Shown in pieces: positions 47,261-61,496 of a stretch of DNA of 64,000 nucleotides; within the stretch, counting starts at the first letter, position 1, and each line of letters opens with the position of its first letter. The notes under the pieces were generated by a model. It was not told where the DNA came from. It searched no databases and saw only the letters and a list, made by a program, of their open reading frames with translations. Position numbers and translations under genes: made by a program. This stretch comes from Amblyornis subalaris (Eukaryota; Chordata; Aves; Passeriformes; Ptilonorhynchidae), in NCBI GenBank assembly GCA_018881555.1, contig JACAXG010000239.1, forward strand, positions 62,001-126,000, read 5' to 3'.

Positions 47261-49251
47261 GTTAATGCTTCAGTTTAGAAAGGGATGAGAATGCATGTTC
47301 ACAATATTATTAAAATAACTAAGCAGAAGAAAGTGAAAGATATGGTATCAACAGTTCTCATACAGATGAAATTTCTATCATACATATTCTCCACTTTCTC
47401 AGGCTGGGAGAAGAAAGGCATCACCAATTTTATTAGAATTTTTAAAACTTGGCATTTTTTTTCCTTTCTGTGTAAATACTTGATAATATTTAAGTAATGG
47501 TCAAGAGAAAGAGCTAGATGTCTTTTGACTTCTGTTGCCAGTATGAAGGAATGCTCTTGTAGTTTACAATTCTTGGAAAAGAAAAACGAAGATTCAGGCT
47601 CAGATTTTAGACATTTGCATAGAACTTATCTTTTCACTTTAAAAGCTTACTTTCCTATGAATATGTACTTTTCCACCTTAAGACAGTGGTTTTTAATATA
47701 ATGAATATGCTTTTTTAAACAAAACATTTTCAAATGTATTGTCTGTGATCTTTCTCATACACTATTTCAGATGTAATACAGACATCAGCTTCCCATAGAA
47801 AATCTGAGTATTTTCCAGTTTTACATTATTCATTTTGTGTTTTCCTAGCAAATGCAGTTGATGTGACCAAATTCTTGTAGTTTTTTTCTTTGTTTTTTTT
47901 TAATCTTCATTGAGGTAATGTCGCACATTGTTCACATACTTAGCAGTTACGCCATTTTTTCATGTCTAGAGGGACTGAGTAGGGTTCAGATCCCTGGCTG
48001 AATAAAGAAATCACTTAGTACACAGAGGAAACAGTCTTTGCTAATTCTACTGTAGTTTAAATCTTTATTGAATATATTGTTTTATTTGACACATATTTCT
48101 TTTAATATGTTTGTATTCAAAGAAGAGCTATTGACTCTGAAAGGCCTTGCACTGTTTTTTTAATTTTCATTATTTTCTTGGGCAGCATTTTAAGAAGATC
48201 ATTAAATAGTCTATGCAGAGAGAACCTCTCTTTTTGTTGGAATTGTGGCATTTGCTTTGAGATGAATAGCTCTCAGGTTGCTTTCACTAGTCTTCCCAAG
48301 ACTTCCAGCTCTCCATTTAGGTCTCATGTCTTATTTCCCTGGCCTAGAAATCTGTTTTTCAGTCCTAGAAATCAATTTTCCTTTTAAGATCTCATTCCTT
48401 TTTTCTTTTTTTCCTGTTTTTTGGGGGGCATTCTTTTTTCTGTATTTGCCATTTACATGTCATCTGGTTGTGGGATGGGAAACAGACATCCCTCAGACAT
48501 CTAGATTAAGGTGATTTCTCAGAACACCTTCATTACTGAATAATTGCATAATTACCCACAGAAGCATATCACTGCACAAAAGTGATAAATCAGCAAAGAT
48601 GAAAATACACATACCAGTGAAAACTGGGATGGAGAAGAAATAGTGTAACTGTTAAGGCAATAAATATATAGGCACCTTACATGAGGAGTAGGGAGTAAGA
48701 GATAGATCACCACTACACTAAAAAGAGTAAATTAGGCCATTCAATTTGGATGTAGAATAACTTAGCTTTTAATTCCTCGTTATGTTAATAAATATTCCAT
48801 TTTTAATACTTTAACTCAAAAGAAAGAAAATTCACCTAAATTAAGAGCGCTACGTATCTAAGTTAAGAAAACATGCAGTTTTGATTTTAATTTAAAGTGT
48901 ATAAAGGAAGTTTGTTTTGAGTTTTTGGCTTTGAGGACTTCAATAATTCTTGCCTACTTCTGTTATAAAAGAGGGGGTTTGTGATTGCAAAGTATTCGTA
49001 AACCATTTTTTCAACTGAATCAGTGTTTCTCTTCTAGCCCCATGTTCTGTCACACAGTGGTAGAATTGAAAGACAAATAAATTTGCTATTAAAAAAATCC
49101 TAATGNCTTCTTTTTCTTGAAAGCCAGTTGAAAGGTAGCAGCAGAAAAGGTGAGAACCTCAGCCTTCTGACTGATGATAATATTTTTTCAGCTTTCTTTG
49201 TCTTCTGACTTTTCCCCTGCATTTGACTGCTGTGCTATGACAGCAATGATT

Positions 49252-49265
49252 TTTTTTTTTTTTTT
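49252..49265. repeat. Poly-T tract
   Basis: Uninterrupted T run of about 14 bases. No LINE-1-like body or target duplication accompanies it. Confidence 0.8.
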
Positions 49266-50221
49266 GTTCAAATAGCTTTACTATAACCTTTGACCATATC
49301 CAAGAGAGGTCTAGGTATCCAAAATAAGGACCTGGTTTTTACAGAAGGAGGTGACCAGGTGGAAATATGTATAGACAATTCAAACAAGCCCCAGTATTCC
49401 ACTAGGCCGCTGTGGATCAAAATTTATTTTTTGATTTAAATCTGTGTGAAATTGNCCATGTAACAATAATCTGCACAAGAAAAAAATGTTGTTTAAAAAA
49501 AAAGTGAAAATAGGTTTCAAACAGTGAACACTGTTTATATAACACACACAGAGATTTCTATTTCTTTTCTCTAAACACTAAGGTGTTATTATTTTAGTTC
49601 AGGAAGGAAAACCAATGTCAATATCTAATATCCTTGAAAATCACTTCCCCACTGTGCATGGCTATATCACTTTCTTGTACTCTCCCCACAGCTCCCATTT
49701 CTCTTTACTAGATAGATATTATTCTCTTTTTCCTCTTCTGCCCTGATTACATGTCCTTATATACTTACTCAATATTCTTTGTAGATGTCTCAATTTTTTC
49801 TTGAATACAATTTATCTCTTAGGCCTTTCNCAGACTGCTATTTCTGATTCTTTATGTTTGGTGTACTCATAACTGTGATAAATTACTTATTTTACTTATT
49901 ATCCTTATTTTAAGGATACAAAATCTGATTCTGAGTTACAGCACCATAGGCTATATTTTACTAATTTCAGCTGGGACAGGATTTAAATCATGTTCTCATC
50001 CTTTCCTAAGAGAGAGAGGATTATATATTTAGATATGCATTTGAAAAAAAACAAGCTCTTTAGACCACTCTGTTCTTCAGTTGGAATACAATTCTTAGCT
50101 CCCGCTCCAAATGTATTTGAACTTAAGGGTTATGGTTTCCATGGAAACATGTATCAGCCTGTCTGAGCATCAAATATTTCCCTTGTTGTAGATACTAGCT
50201 CAGCAAACTGAGCCCACAGTT

Positions 50222-50313
50222 TAGTGTTGGACTTGGCAGTGGTGGGTTAACTGTTGGACTTGATGATCTTGAAGGTCTTTTCCAACATAAGTGATTCTAC
50301 AATTCTATGATTA
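50222..50313 (+). mobile_element. CR1 LINE 3' tail, heavily truncated
   Basis: The text GTTGGACTTGATGATCTTGA then AGGTCTTTTCCAACATAA and GATTCTACAATTCTATGATT is a clear CR1 3' end of about 90 bp, little diverged from the usual tail. The 5' part is absent. Confidence 0.95.
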
Positions 50314-53300
50314 TAAAAGGTACAATGGCCCTGGATATATTGAAATCCAGTTTGGTGGAGAAAACAGAAGGCAAAGGACTGCTTATTTTTCCCTGGTGAA
50401 CAGCTTTGCAACATTGTATTTAGAGTAGAGGAGAAAGTTTTAAGTAATTGTGTAGTCTGTGCTACAGACTATCTGTAGTCAGAAAAATAAATTTAAAAAC
50501 AAATTCAGTAGTGGTCTTATCTTACATGTGTGACCAACAACATGATTTCCTATGACTTTCTGTCAAATATGAAGAGGAAGGTAATCTAACATTTAATTCA
50601 TAATGCATTATTATAACATCAGAAGTATCTGAAAGGGTGATAGCACTTCTTTGTCATTCATCAAGTATTGAATTGTCTGAGCTCCAGTGCAAATTTCCTC
50701 TCTCCTGAAGTTGGAGAGGTATATTCTCCACAGCTTGGCTTCATGTCATCCAAGTCTCTCCCCTGCAAACTGCATCTACAAGTCTGTTAAAAAACAAACA
50801 AGTCAACCTACAGCAACACAACACACTGGATATAGAACTGCATTCCTTCCAGATAAAATATCCAGTGAAGTCAGTAATTAATGCCTTAGTCTGTAGAAGT
50901 CCATATCACCATTTAATGACATGAAAACCCCCAAAAAATGTAGTCACCACAACTATTTCTACTTGACATGGGGGCTGTATCTCCAAGAGCAGGTGTTAAT
51001 GACATAGCATGATGCAAGACAGTGGATACCCGTTTCAGTTACTGGTGTTCACTAGAAAATATTAGAGGAAAAAATAAGTCATTTTTTAAGCTAATGTTTT
51101 ACACAAATATAAAATTATATTTACTGATCAGATACAAGAATATGCCCACAGTATTTTGGCTAACTAATTGAGCACACTCAGCAGTTGCCAGTTATCTTGT
51201 CTAGCTAAACAGTCATGATTTAATCGTAGAATCTTAGCAAATTCTCTTTCTCTCAGTGGAAAAATAAGAAAATTGTGGTTGCATAGGTTTCCATATTTCT
51301 GTGCATATCTATATAAACTAGGCATTGTGTAACCAGTTTTAATGTGAGTTGTATTCACAACACTCTCTTTAAATAGGTTTCCACAAACTGAAATAAAAAA
51401 AAATTGGAAAATGTTACTATTTTAAATCGCTGCTATTTAAATTGTTTTAGAAAGGCCTTACTTTGTTAAGCTCAAGCTTCACAAGCTTAACTTTGTTAAA
51501 TGAATCTACTCCACAAGCTACATACTCATGCTACTGTGTAGAAGAATACATTATTTGGAGATACTGTCTGTTCAATAGCTAACAATGAAGAGGGGGAATG
51601 AGAAAACTTTTTTCCAAGGTGGAATAAATATTTCAAATACATGTATTTAGAATATCCAGGAAAGTAGAAGAAATGCCTGCCAAGAAATCTCAGGAGTTTT
51701 ATTCAATGTTCAAAGCTGTGAAGATATATGTTGCTGTAAAAAATTAGCAGTGTCTGGACAGATATACCCTACTAAGTTCAGCTTTTTTTTTTTAAGGATA
51801 CTATATTCTGATGCATCTGTCCAAGGGATCCTAACTAGAGCAGAAATCATCTATTAGTTGTATAAGGGAGACTCATTCCAGCTACATTAGCCCAAGATGA
51901 CCCAAATGCAAGAAACTCTGAATTTCACACTCAAATACCTCAGAGCCAGGCCTCTCCTGTAAATCGAAAATGTCTGTTTTCACTGAAGTTTATAATTCTA
52001 CTAGATCAGGAAAATAAATCTCAAAGTGGTCTTAAGATGGCTATAGATTCCACATATAGTTAAGAGATTTGGTGGTTTGGTTTTTGTGGGTTTTTTAAAC
52101 TGATATGTGTGAACAGGGGCTTCCACTGATTAAGTCACTGATAGTACTGAGGATTAGAATAAAATGCAGGGAAAGGCTCCTAATTATACAATCTGGTGCA
52201 TGCTGCAGAAGAGGAGTTAGAAGCATAAGTCTAAAAGGAGAAATAATATATTTGACATAGAATACCTTGATAAAAGTCTGATTTACATTTGAAAGCCAGC
52301 TGAGTACTGCTAGAAGGATTATTTTTTACAAAAGGGAATAAACAAAAATGACATTAAAAGTATTAGAATTTTAAGCCATGCAGAAAGAGTCAAATCAGAG
52401 GAAGAATTACTTTTAACATAATTATTTTAATTTCCTTCAAAGTCTACTGCACCCACTGACAATATTTTTATGCAGCTATGTTTACTTTTTAACTCAAATT
52501 ACTTTGAATGACTAGTGTGTCCATAGGTAAGAAAGCAATGTTATTTTCGCTGTGAAATGGAGAGGTTATTTTCTGTAGTTCATTGTATTTTTATTAATCA
52601 GTGACTTACTTTATCATAGGTGAATGATACATTTCCTTTCCTGACAAGACAGCTGATTCTCTCAGCATGCACACTGAGGTTCAGTCATCCTTGCCCCACT
52701 TGCTTCATGCCTTCCAGTCAGTAGCTCAGTCAACCAATTCTTTTTGCTGATAGGATTTCTTTGGCACCTCCAACATGTAGTTTTGTTCATTTCTTCCAGC
52801 ATGCACGTTCACCACTGAGTGAAGCCTTTCACAGCTTTCTTATGCAACTGCCACTCTGCTCCTACTTTTTAGGAAATGGGTTCTGTACCAAAAGCATGTA
52901 TGGATTCTGCTAATTGTCACAGTGTGGATATATCAGTCAGAACACTTGAAACAGAGAAAGGAATCTGCGGTTGATTACATAGTCCTGATAACTGAAGTAT
53001 GCTGACATTTATAATAGAGTTATGATTAAATTTTAAACACAGTAAGTAGCAAATTCCAACTGTTTGTAGGAAAATTAACTCGATCTTTCTCATTGGCAAG
53101 AACAGCTCTGGAAGTGGTTGTCATGTATGATTCATTTTTCTTCTGCTTATTGGAAAGCTATGTTGTGATGCGATATACTGTTATTATAATATTATTATTA
53201 TTATTATTATATGATTATTATTATTATAGGATAATAGGCAGGCGGGCCGGAAGGAGAGATGGGGAAGATACTTGTACCTTAGAGGAGGATTGCAAGAGCA

Positions 53301-55618
53301 GAGACTGAGAGGACTAAGAAGAACAGGTAGAAGACAACCATGATACACAACAAGCAAAAGGAAAAAAAGATTTTTTTTTAAGTACTCCATAATGTTTGGT
53401 GTAATCCAGAAATCCACTGACAGTTGNTGGCTCGAGAATAAACTTAAGGAAAAAATCTACTCTGAAAGACTGCTGGAGAGAGGAGACATTTGCTTGCGTA
53501 ACTCTGACTTCCATTCTCCTCAGATACTCTGAGTTTTCTACATCTAATTAATTCATTTTGAAGATAAAGTTCCAATAAAACACAGCTTTGGTATTTTGCT
53601 ATGTCCTGTTCCGAAGTAAATGTTCAGGCTGTTGTACCCAATCTGTGTACACTCAAGGTCTTGTCTCAACACATCACTAGTCTGACCAGTACATATCCAA
53701 GAGAAGTGTATGGAGAGAAGAAGAGATTAATAGATTTTGACAGGTTACATGCTGAAAATCATAACTCATAATCTTGCAGCTGGTGAATATCTCTTCTGGT
53801 AGTTGTTTATCTAGAAATGCCCCAATACTCTCCTGCATGCCGGAGTGACAATCACAGTTCAAGCTCAGATTCTAACTGGAATGGCCAGGATCTTCCAGCT
53901 AGTGACAGAAAAGGTTCATTATATTATTTTTGCTCAGGATGTTCTATTCCAAATGTGTTTTCCTCAGCTTCTTGGGAGATATCCCTGGTTTGTAAAACTA
54001 GATTATTCTGCAGCAAGTGTGTCTAAACTGTTTTAGCCTACGTTTTGCTCATATATATTCAGAGAATTTATATTTTTCTTTTGGTAGGTCCAAAAATATC
54101 AACAAAACCACAATCACATCAATCAATAAGAATCAAGTTATATAGTTAAATTTATAAAGCTTTTAACTCCTACATAAGTCTAGCTCTCCTTTTATAGAAA
54201 TGCCTTAAAAAATAGATTTGAGGATTGACAAAAAAGTTTCAATTAAAAGGTTTAATTTGCTGAAGGTTAAAAAAAATCCAGTTTTGTCAGTCAGTAAGCA
54301 AGCAAATAGTTAAAAAAAAACATATCAGCAGGGTCCTGTGTGATATGTTGATGCTGCAGGTATTTACCCCTTATATGAGTGCCTGCTTCAGGGTTNGGGT
54401 TTTTTCTTACATTATGGCTGAAATACACCAGAAAGTGATGCATCCTCTTTTGAGGAAAGCTTTTCATGATGATCCTCCTACACTCTAACCTCAACAACTG
54501 CTCACATTTTACAACTGTCATCCTGTATATTTTTGTCTTTAATTTTGAACATGTTAACATGCTATTTATGAGTTATTATATCTGTTTAGCTCATGAATCA
54601 GTCACCTTCCAGAAACAATCTTTATATGAATATTTCTGCAAAATCACAACTCAAAAGTTATCTTATTCTGTTTCATTATAGAAAGACCTTTAGGGAAAAA
54701 GCATTGCTTTCTTATTCTTCTTTCCCCTCTTCCAATAATCTGCCTTAGACTCATTGCATTAGTTTATATTCTAATGTCTCAGATTTTATAGATTTTTTCC
54801 CACTGCATCTACAAAATATAATATTAATGAAAGGAAGTGAAGAAGGGAAATAATATTACTAAAAGGGAGGAAAGAAAAATAGTATCTTTGTCCAATCTAA
54901 TTTTTAACCCATACTTTCGTGTTCCTTTTTTTCCCAGTATGTTCATTATTTTTTCTAGATTAAATTTCAGTGTGGTTTTACTGTATGTTTAGTCTTAATA
55001 AATTTCCTTGTATTTAGTATCCAACAATCAGCATCTTTGTCATATTAGAAAAGCATTGATATGTGTTTGTCATCATCATGGCTATTATATGCATAAATTC
55101 TACATGCTAAATATCCTAATCAGCAAAGAAAAGCTCTTTTTGTTTGATTTACCCCATATTAAAATTTCACAGAAAAAAAAGCACCACACCGGATCATTGA
55201 GAATGTTTAATTGAGAAGCAATGAGAAATGTTCTAATCCTGTGTTATATTTACCATGACTTTGAAATAACAGAACACTCTGGTAAAAAGCTGCAGAAATA
55301 GAAAATCATGATGGTTTTGTTAATAAATGTTAGTTAGAAATTATTGTGAACTGCTCATTAAAATAAATTTTTCTTAATAATCTGTGCTTTAAAACAGCAG
55401 AGATTTCTTTCATTAAAACTGGAAGGTCACACTTGGGAAAAAAATCTATAAGTACACTTTTGAGATGGTTAATCATACTGTCAATGTACAGATAGTTAAA
55501 AAGACTTAGTGTTTATGGTAATTAACACACTGAAAGGGAGTTGCTTGTTCCCTGTCTTTAGTTACGGAATTTAGTCATTTAGTTTCTTGCATCAGAAAAG
55601 TAAAAATGACAGGAACAG
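50314..55618. other. AT-rich noncoding stretch
   Basis: The (TTA)n tract at 53181-53228 is the only feature recognised. The frames seen are short and not protein-like. Confidence 0.6.
53181..53228. repeat. (TTA)n microsatellite
   Basis: About 48 bp of ATT/TTA trinucleotides with two short interruptions. Confidence 0.95.
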
Positions 55619-55811
55619 AAGGCTGGTGAGGCACTGAAACAGGTTGCCCAGAGAAATCACAGCTGCCCTATCCCTGGAAGTGTTCAAGGACGGGTTGGAT
55701 GGGGCTTGTAGCAACCTGGTCTAGTGGAAGGTGTCCCTGCACATGGCATGGGGCTGGAACTAGGTNATCACTAAGGTCCCTTCCAACCCAAACTATTCTA
55801 TGATTCTATGA
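55619..55811 (+). mobile_element. CR1 LINE 3' fragment
   Basis: GGCACTGAAACAGGTTGCCC, TATCCCTGGAAGTGTTCAAG, CTAGTGGAAGGTGTCCCTGC and TCCCTTCCAACCCAAACTAT, then TTCTATGATTCTATGAA, match the common CR1 3' end in order, with few changes. It is about 190 bp, 5'-truncated, and the best-preserved CR1 copy in the window. Confidence 0.97.
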
Positions 55812-57849
55812 ATCTGAAATATTCATTGTCATAAAGTAGTAGTTATTTTGTATGATTATGTGAAAAGCAACATCTATATGAATTCCTATCAGACTGAAAT
55901 TGGAGCAAGTGGCCACTAATTCAATATTTCTTTTTGTAACTATTAACCAGGGATTAATGATGTTCAAAACAAAGCAAAGAACTTTATTTCTTCTGCAAAT
56001 ATCATCTGGTCCTCCTCTTATCATCTTCAAATGATAAGTAGAACCACAAGGGAGAGTAATTTAAGAGTTGAAGAGAATATTGCCTCTGTATTGTCTAAAC
56101 AACTCTCATATTATTCAAGCATCTTAGAGATAGTCCTACTGATATTNAATCAAGTTTTAAAGGAAATGTTTACTGATAATTAAGGAAAAGGCATTTTAAA
56201 AAAAAAGTAATTAAGTAATTATGCTGAAAGTTCCTTATTAAAAAACCTTGAAGCAAAATAACTAGGAAAAAAAGTCTGGAAGGAAGACCTGTTTTCTTAA
56301 ATATGCCATCTTTATATAATACCCCAGCACAGTAAATGCAAATCTCTCTGTGGTAGTCCATTAGGATCTTTCTGTATCAGGCTACAGTTAAGAAGGCAGC
56401 TATATTGTAGTTTTCTGTATCTAGACTCTTGTTCAGGTTACTCATAAAAACTTGTATTCCTGCTTTCTCAGTATATACCAAATAATGATGCTGTTGATAC
56501 TTTTACTTATTTTCATTATGTACCAATCTCCTCGGTCGTCACTTACCAGTACACACCTGTGCTCTTTATTTGGGTGTTGTGTTCTAATATGAAAAGGCTA
56601 GAAAATATATGACTTTACCATCAGATAAAATGGAATGAAAGCCACTATTTCCCTGGCTATATCCTCAGGGTAGGGTTAAATAGGGCAATTACCTGTAACT
56701 TGTTGTGTAATTAAGTCAGTTTCAATGACACAAAAAGTAAATGTCCATACCTAAAGTAGTCTTGGCTAAGTTGAATTATTTACAGGAGCAGTTCAATTTA
56801 CAGGACTACGTTCAGCTTCATAATCTGTGTTTTCTAGATATGAACTGGGAGTTTTAAGAATGAATTTTTCTATTGACATAGGCAAAGAATAATCAGAGGA
56901 TAGGCAAAGTATATTCAGAGGTCAGTTGTTTTTGGAATTTTATGTTTACAGTGTGATGAATTAATACAAACAAACACAAAGAGGATGGAAATATTTTGGC
57001 TGGCTTTATAAATTAGATAAACAAAGTAATAGCCTTGAGGGGGCTTCTCTGATCTTTCTCAGTCTGTGCTGCCTGTATTCTTATTAAACAATCAGTGGTA
57101 AACAGCTGGAGTTTGAAAACCAGCTCATCTTCTGTGAGTATGAATGTTTGTGCACAACTTTGTGTGTGTGTGTGTTTTGGTTGTTGCTTATTTAACTGAA
57201 TACTGAAAAAATCTTATTTTTTAGTTGGGTTGGGTTGATCAACATAAGTGCATCTCCACTCTCAGGGAAACTGAGTTATAAACGTTGCTACTGTCCTTTC
57301 TGAATCTACTAACAAAAAAAGGCAAACTAAAGGACTAGAGTCAACAGCATGTGACTTAACATTCTCGAATAATCTGTTTTTCTGTGTCTAAAGCTAACAA
57401 TGTATGAAGATTTTCTTAACTCTGTACAAGTTCTGAACAGTTCTTTGTGAAATCGAATAAAGTACAAACTTGTTTTCTTAGAAAACTTCGTATGTACTTA
57501 AGCTATTATCTTGGAAAAGAGCTTTGATTTGATTAATTGACTTTTATGTAAAACTGTTGTGTGCAAATTTTCTTACCATGATTTAATAAACCTGTCACAG
57601 GGAGCAGGAGTAGCATTGCTGACAATCTAAATTTCTGTATTGCTGTGTGTTAAAGGTACAATTATTGGATTTGTGAAGGGCAGGGAAAAGGTATANGAAG
57701 ATAATAATTTTGTCTTCTGTTTTCTTCTACATGTTTCTACAAATTATTCAGAATGTAAAGCCAAGTACTTGGAAGCTAAAAGTGCCATAGTAGAGCTGCT
57801 TTCATACCTCTAATTGGGCATTTTACAAGTGAATTATGAAGGGGATTTT
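55812..57849. other. Noncoding stretch with a 22-bp duplication and a GT run
   Basis: Imperfect 22-bp tandem copies lie at 56880-56923 (AGGCAAAGAATAATCAGAGG and a relative with about four changes). (GT)n lies at 57160-57175. Nothing else was recognised. Confidence 0.6.
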
Positions 57850-59290
57850 TGAAAGGATTTCCAAGTTCTGAGAAAGCACACTGAAGAGAAAGGAATTGTG
57901 GTGGATCAAAATCAAAGTGTAAGGCAATATGGAATAAATTATAGTTTAATCTGACTAAATTCAGTTTTACAATGGNCTGAAACTCAAGAAGGAATCAAAC
58001 AACTGGGAAATTATGATATTACTAAAGATTAAGACAAACTGCTAAAGCATGACAGAAGAAAATCAGGAGTGATAAGGCACAGAATAAACCACTGAAAAGA
58101 TAGTGACAGGAAAGAAAAAAAAATGCATACGTAAATTAGTAGAATACAACCAAGAAATGCCTTTGTGAGGTATTCATTGAAAACAGAAGGTTCATAATAG
58201 ATGATGACAGGAATGACAAGTTTCTGAAGCTTTTCTTGCTCAGCTTATATTAGCATAAGTAGTATCAGAAGCTCAGTTCCACTAATGACATGTATAATTG
58301 TGGAAGCTAACATGAGGACAGGAATGTTTGGATTTGTTAAAAGTTTCAGATAAAATGGACCTACAGTTATTCATATAAGCTACATAAGGAACTGTGAGTT
58401 CTCGTACACTAAAAATTTAAAAAATTAAAATCAGAATTTGTGAAGGAAACATATATGTTGCCTTTGAAGGAAGAAAAATAAAATAAGATGGNTAGGGATT
58501 TGTAGCTAATTCAGCCTAGCATCAGTATACAAAAAAATATTTTGAAACCTGGAACAAAAACATAAACCATCTATTTTTAACAGTCAACATTCATCTGTCA
58601 ACAGCAAAACAAATCAAAACAGCTTAATGTCTTTTTATGACAGGACAAAAGTTCTTGCCTGTGAGAGAAGAGTAGCAAGTGTCACAGAATTTGAGATCAG
58701 AATACCTTTAAAATTTTCATAGGGATGTCAGGCAAACATTGTCTAGATGAAAACATAATAGAAGGGTATATAGACAGTTAAACAATGTTGAATAGTCCTT
58801 AAATTGAAAGTTGTATCAAGTAGGGCATTCAAAAATTCAAAAAGTCTGTTCCAGGTTTCCTACTACTCAGTTTTGTAATTAAACATTTAGACACTGTGTG
58901 AGAAAAATGTTAACCAGTTTGTAAAGTATATGAAAATTCAAGGAAAAGCACCGAGCCTTTGAATACATTAAATTACTTGGAAACAGTCCAGTGGAGAGTA
59001 ACAGAGCTATTCAAAAAAATAATTGGGATTGTTTAAAACAGAAAACTGAGAGGATGACACAACAATGGCATGTTAAAGGCTGTTAGTAGGAAGAAATTAC
59101 ACTGCTGTGTCCACAAGATATAGGACAAAAAGTAATGGTCACAGACCAATACGAGTATCCATATACTTCAAATGATGATTTTGATCCCTGCAGTTACAGA
59201 CATGCACAGCCAGAATTCAGAGCTCTATCTTTTTCTCACTAATAGAGGAATATCACACGACACCTATGAATTGGGTCTGTAGCCATCAAA
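57850..59290 (+). mobile_element. Possible very old CR1-like LINE remnant
   Basis: Several stretches echo CR1 ORF2 in the right order: AGTTTCTGAAGCTTTTCTTG near 58220 (the 'LNAFFASVF' region), a decayed 'FYDKV'-like part near 58630, CAGTCCAGTGGAGAGTAACA near 58990 and GATATAGGACAAAAAGTAAT near 59118. Similarity is low and the tail is not recognisable. Could be chance in A-rich text. Confidence 0.35.
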
Positions 59291-61496
59291 CACTGTACTG
59301 AAAGTTGGAAAGAAGTGCATTGAAGGGGGATATGATCTCATCTATGAGATCATTTCCCTAATTTTACTTTTTTGGGGTTCTCTAACTCGTACAGATACAA
59401 CAATAACTGTGCAGCAAAGGAAAACATGAGAAGTTTGTGGTTTAAGGTGCCACGCTACTCAGATTTATTTTGAAAGCAATTTATATACACACTTCCCCAT
59501 ATTTTAGAGTAGCTGGCTGTTTCCAATAAGCTTTAATGTGTAGGCTTATTCATCCTAATGTGCAAGGGAATGTCAAGAAACCCTTATTCTTTCTGGTAGA
59601 TTTCGCTAATGTAGAAACAATCAATCAGTAGCGCTCACTTAATTCCTCATCTAACAAACTGTTTACCATGGAACATTTGTGATGTTGCCTGTCAGTTCTC
59701 ATTACCTTTTGATCAGTAGCAATTCAGGAATGGCACTGCCAGAAGCAGTTGACTTTGATAATAGAAATGCATTTAATAGATCACTCTTACGTGTAAGTTA
59801 GCCATTTCACAGTAGACATAAGAAATTATGTTAACTTTTAGAGACAATTAAAGCTAGGCAACCTCTAGGGTTCTGTGGTTTAAACTAGATTTGAACAAAG
59901 ATAATGAGCATTTAGTATCAAGCAAGCCTCAAATGTTATGTTCTGAGAGAAAAAGTATCTTTGTGGTCTAAAAATACGACATAGCCTTTCTTTTAAACTT
60001 TCTTTAAACCCAACAATAAAAACCTGATTTTTCTTTGAATACATTCTATCTGCTGTATGCTTAGATCTAACAAGGTGTCTACACTACTAGTTGAGTCAAG
60101 AGAGATACTTTATTGAGCAGAAATCTTGCATTTCTCTCTTCACAGTTGTCTTCTCTTTCTGAAATGTTTTATCACTGGAAAGATCCTCTCACATCATGCT
60201 CCTCTTTACATAAATACTTTAACTTCTTGAAAGCTGATTTTAAAAAAAAATCTAATTTTCCAAAATACTATAGTTTTAGAAAAGAAGTCACATACCACTT
60301 ACACCAGAGCTACACAATGAGATCTGTGTCAAAGTAGAACCTTTAAGTGGTTGTTGAGTTAACCAAGTAATTCTTTCATAAATGTTACTACACTGTTAAA
60401 AGACTATTCCTGAGGATAAGTATTGCTGCAGAGACCCTCTGCACTCTCTCTGATGTGTGTTAGCCAAGTCTGAGAACACACACGGTGGCTTAAATGTGGG
60501 AACTCCAGCCTNCTTAGTCGCTCCAGCGAGTCTACTTCTACCAGTCTTTGTCAATATCTTTAGCTGTTTTTCTTAATAATGATTTGTTTATACCATCCTC
60601 CCCTGCATTTATGTTTTTGTGAATATATTCTAATTAATTAATTTTTGGTAGTCTTTTGCAAAATGTGATCCAGTAGTAGAAGTGAAAAATAAGTATTTCT
60701 TGCAAGTTTTGTGAAAAAGATTAAATGAGTGGCATCAGAAAAGAATCAACTTACACCTTAAGGAGATATTAAGGACCTAGTTATTAGATGTGGGAGTCAC
60801 TGAAAACCAGGATCACAACTGTTCTTATACATGGGATGACTTTTTTCATTTTCCAGATAGTTTACTTTTTTTATACTAAAATTTCACCCAAGTGTTTCTT
60901 TGTCTACAAGTTATTTTCTTTTACTTTCTTGATTCCAAGCATATTACAGATGGAAAATAAATGCTGAGAATTGATACCTTCTTTTTGTTAAAAAATAACC
61001 TCATAAGAACATTTCTGAAATTCTCTCTCAGCTTATGGGGCAAGCACACTGCAGAATAGAGGCTAGCCTACAGTTATCTGACAGATTACTCTAATAGCAC
61101 ACAGTTTAAGATAAGAGTCTTTCAAATAGAAGGAATCCACCCAGAAAGAAAGAAAGAAAAAAAGAAAGAAAAAAAAAAAATTAAATCCCTGAAGGGCAAA
61201 AAGAAAGAATCAATTTGTTTAAAAAAGATTGTTTGACCATGCTATTAATTTAATGTGACCAGATTTTAAATATAAAGACATTAGTTACATATTATTAGTA
61301 ATGATCAGTAAGACATAATTAGTCAAGGAAAAAATGTGCATGGACAATGGGGCAAAATGAAACACTGTCATGACAAACCTTTGTACTGTTCTTTGATTTT
61401 AAGTAAAGGAAATATGATAGATTTGTTATCGCAAGGAAAAATGTAAGCAATTTAACATGCATTAGGAACTTAGGCGGATACAAAACGTAGAGTGGT
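59291..61496. other. AT-rich noncoding stretch
   Basis: An A/G simple repeat lies at 61144-61181. No exon or mobile-element end was recognised. The frame at 60113-60337 resembles no known protein. Confidence 0.6.
61144..61181. repeat. (GAAA)n / poly-A simple repeat
   Basis: GAAA units interrupted by longer A runs, about 38 bp. Confidence 0.95.

Larger units (their letters stand above)
44331..50221. other. Noncoding stretch with one weak regulatory and one weak exon candidate
   Basis: Beyond the two candidates listed separately (45560-45960; 46202-46477), only an 11-bp tandem duplication (47239-47260) and a poly-T run (49252-49265) were noted. No mobile-element ends were recognised. Confidence 0.5.
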
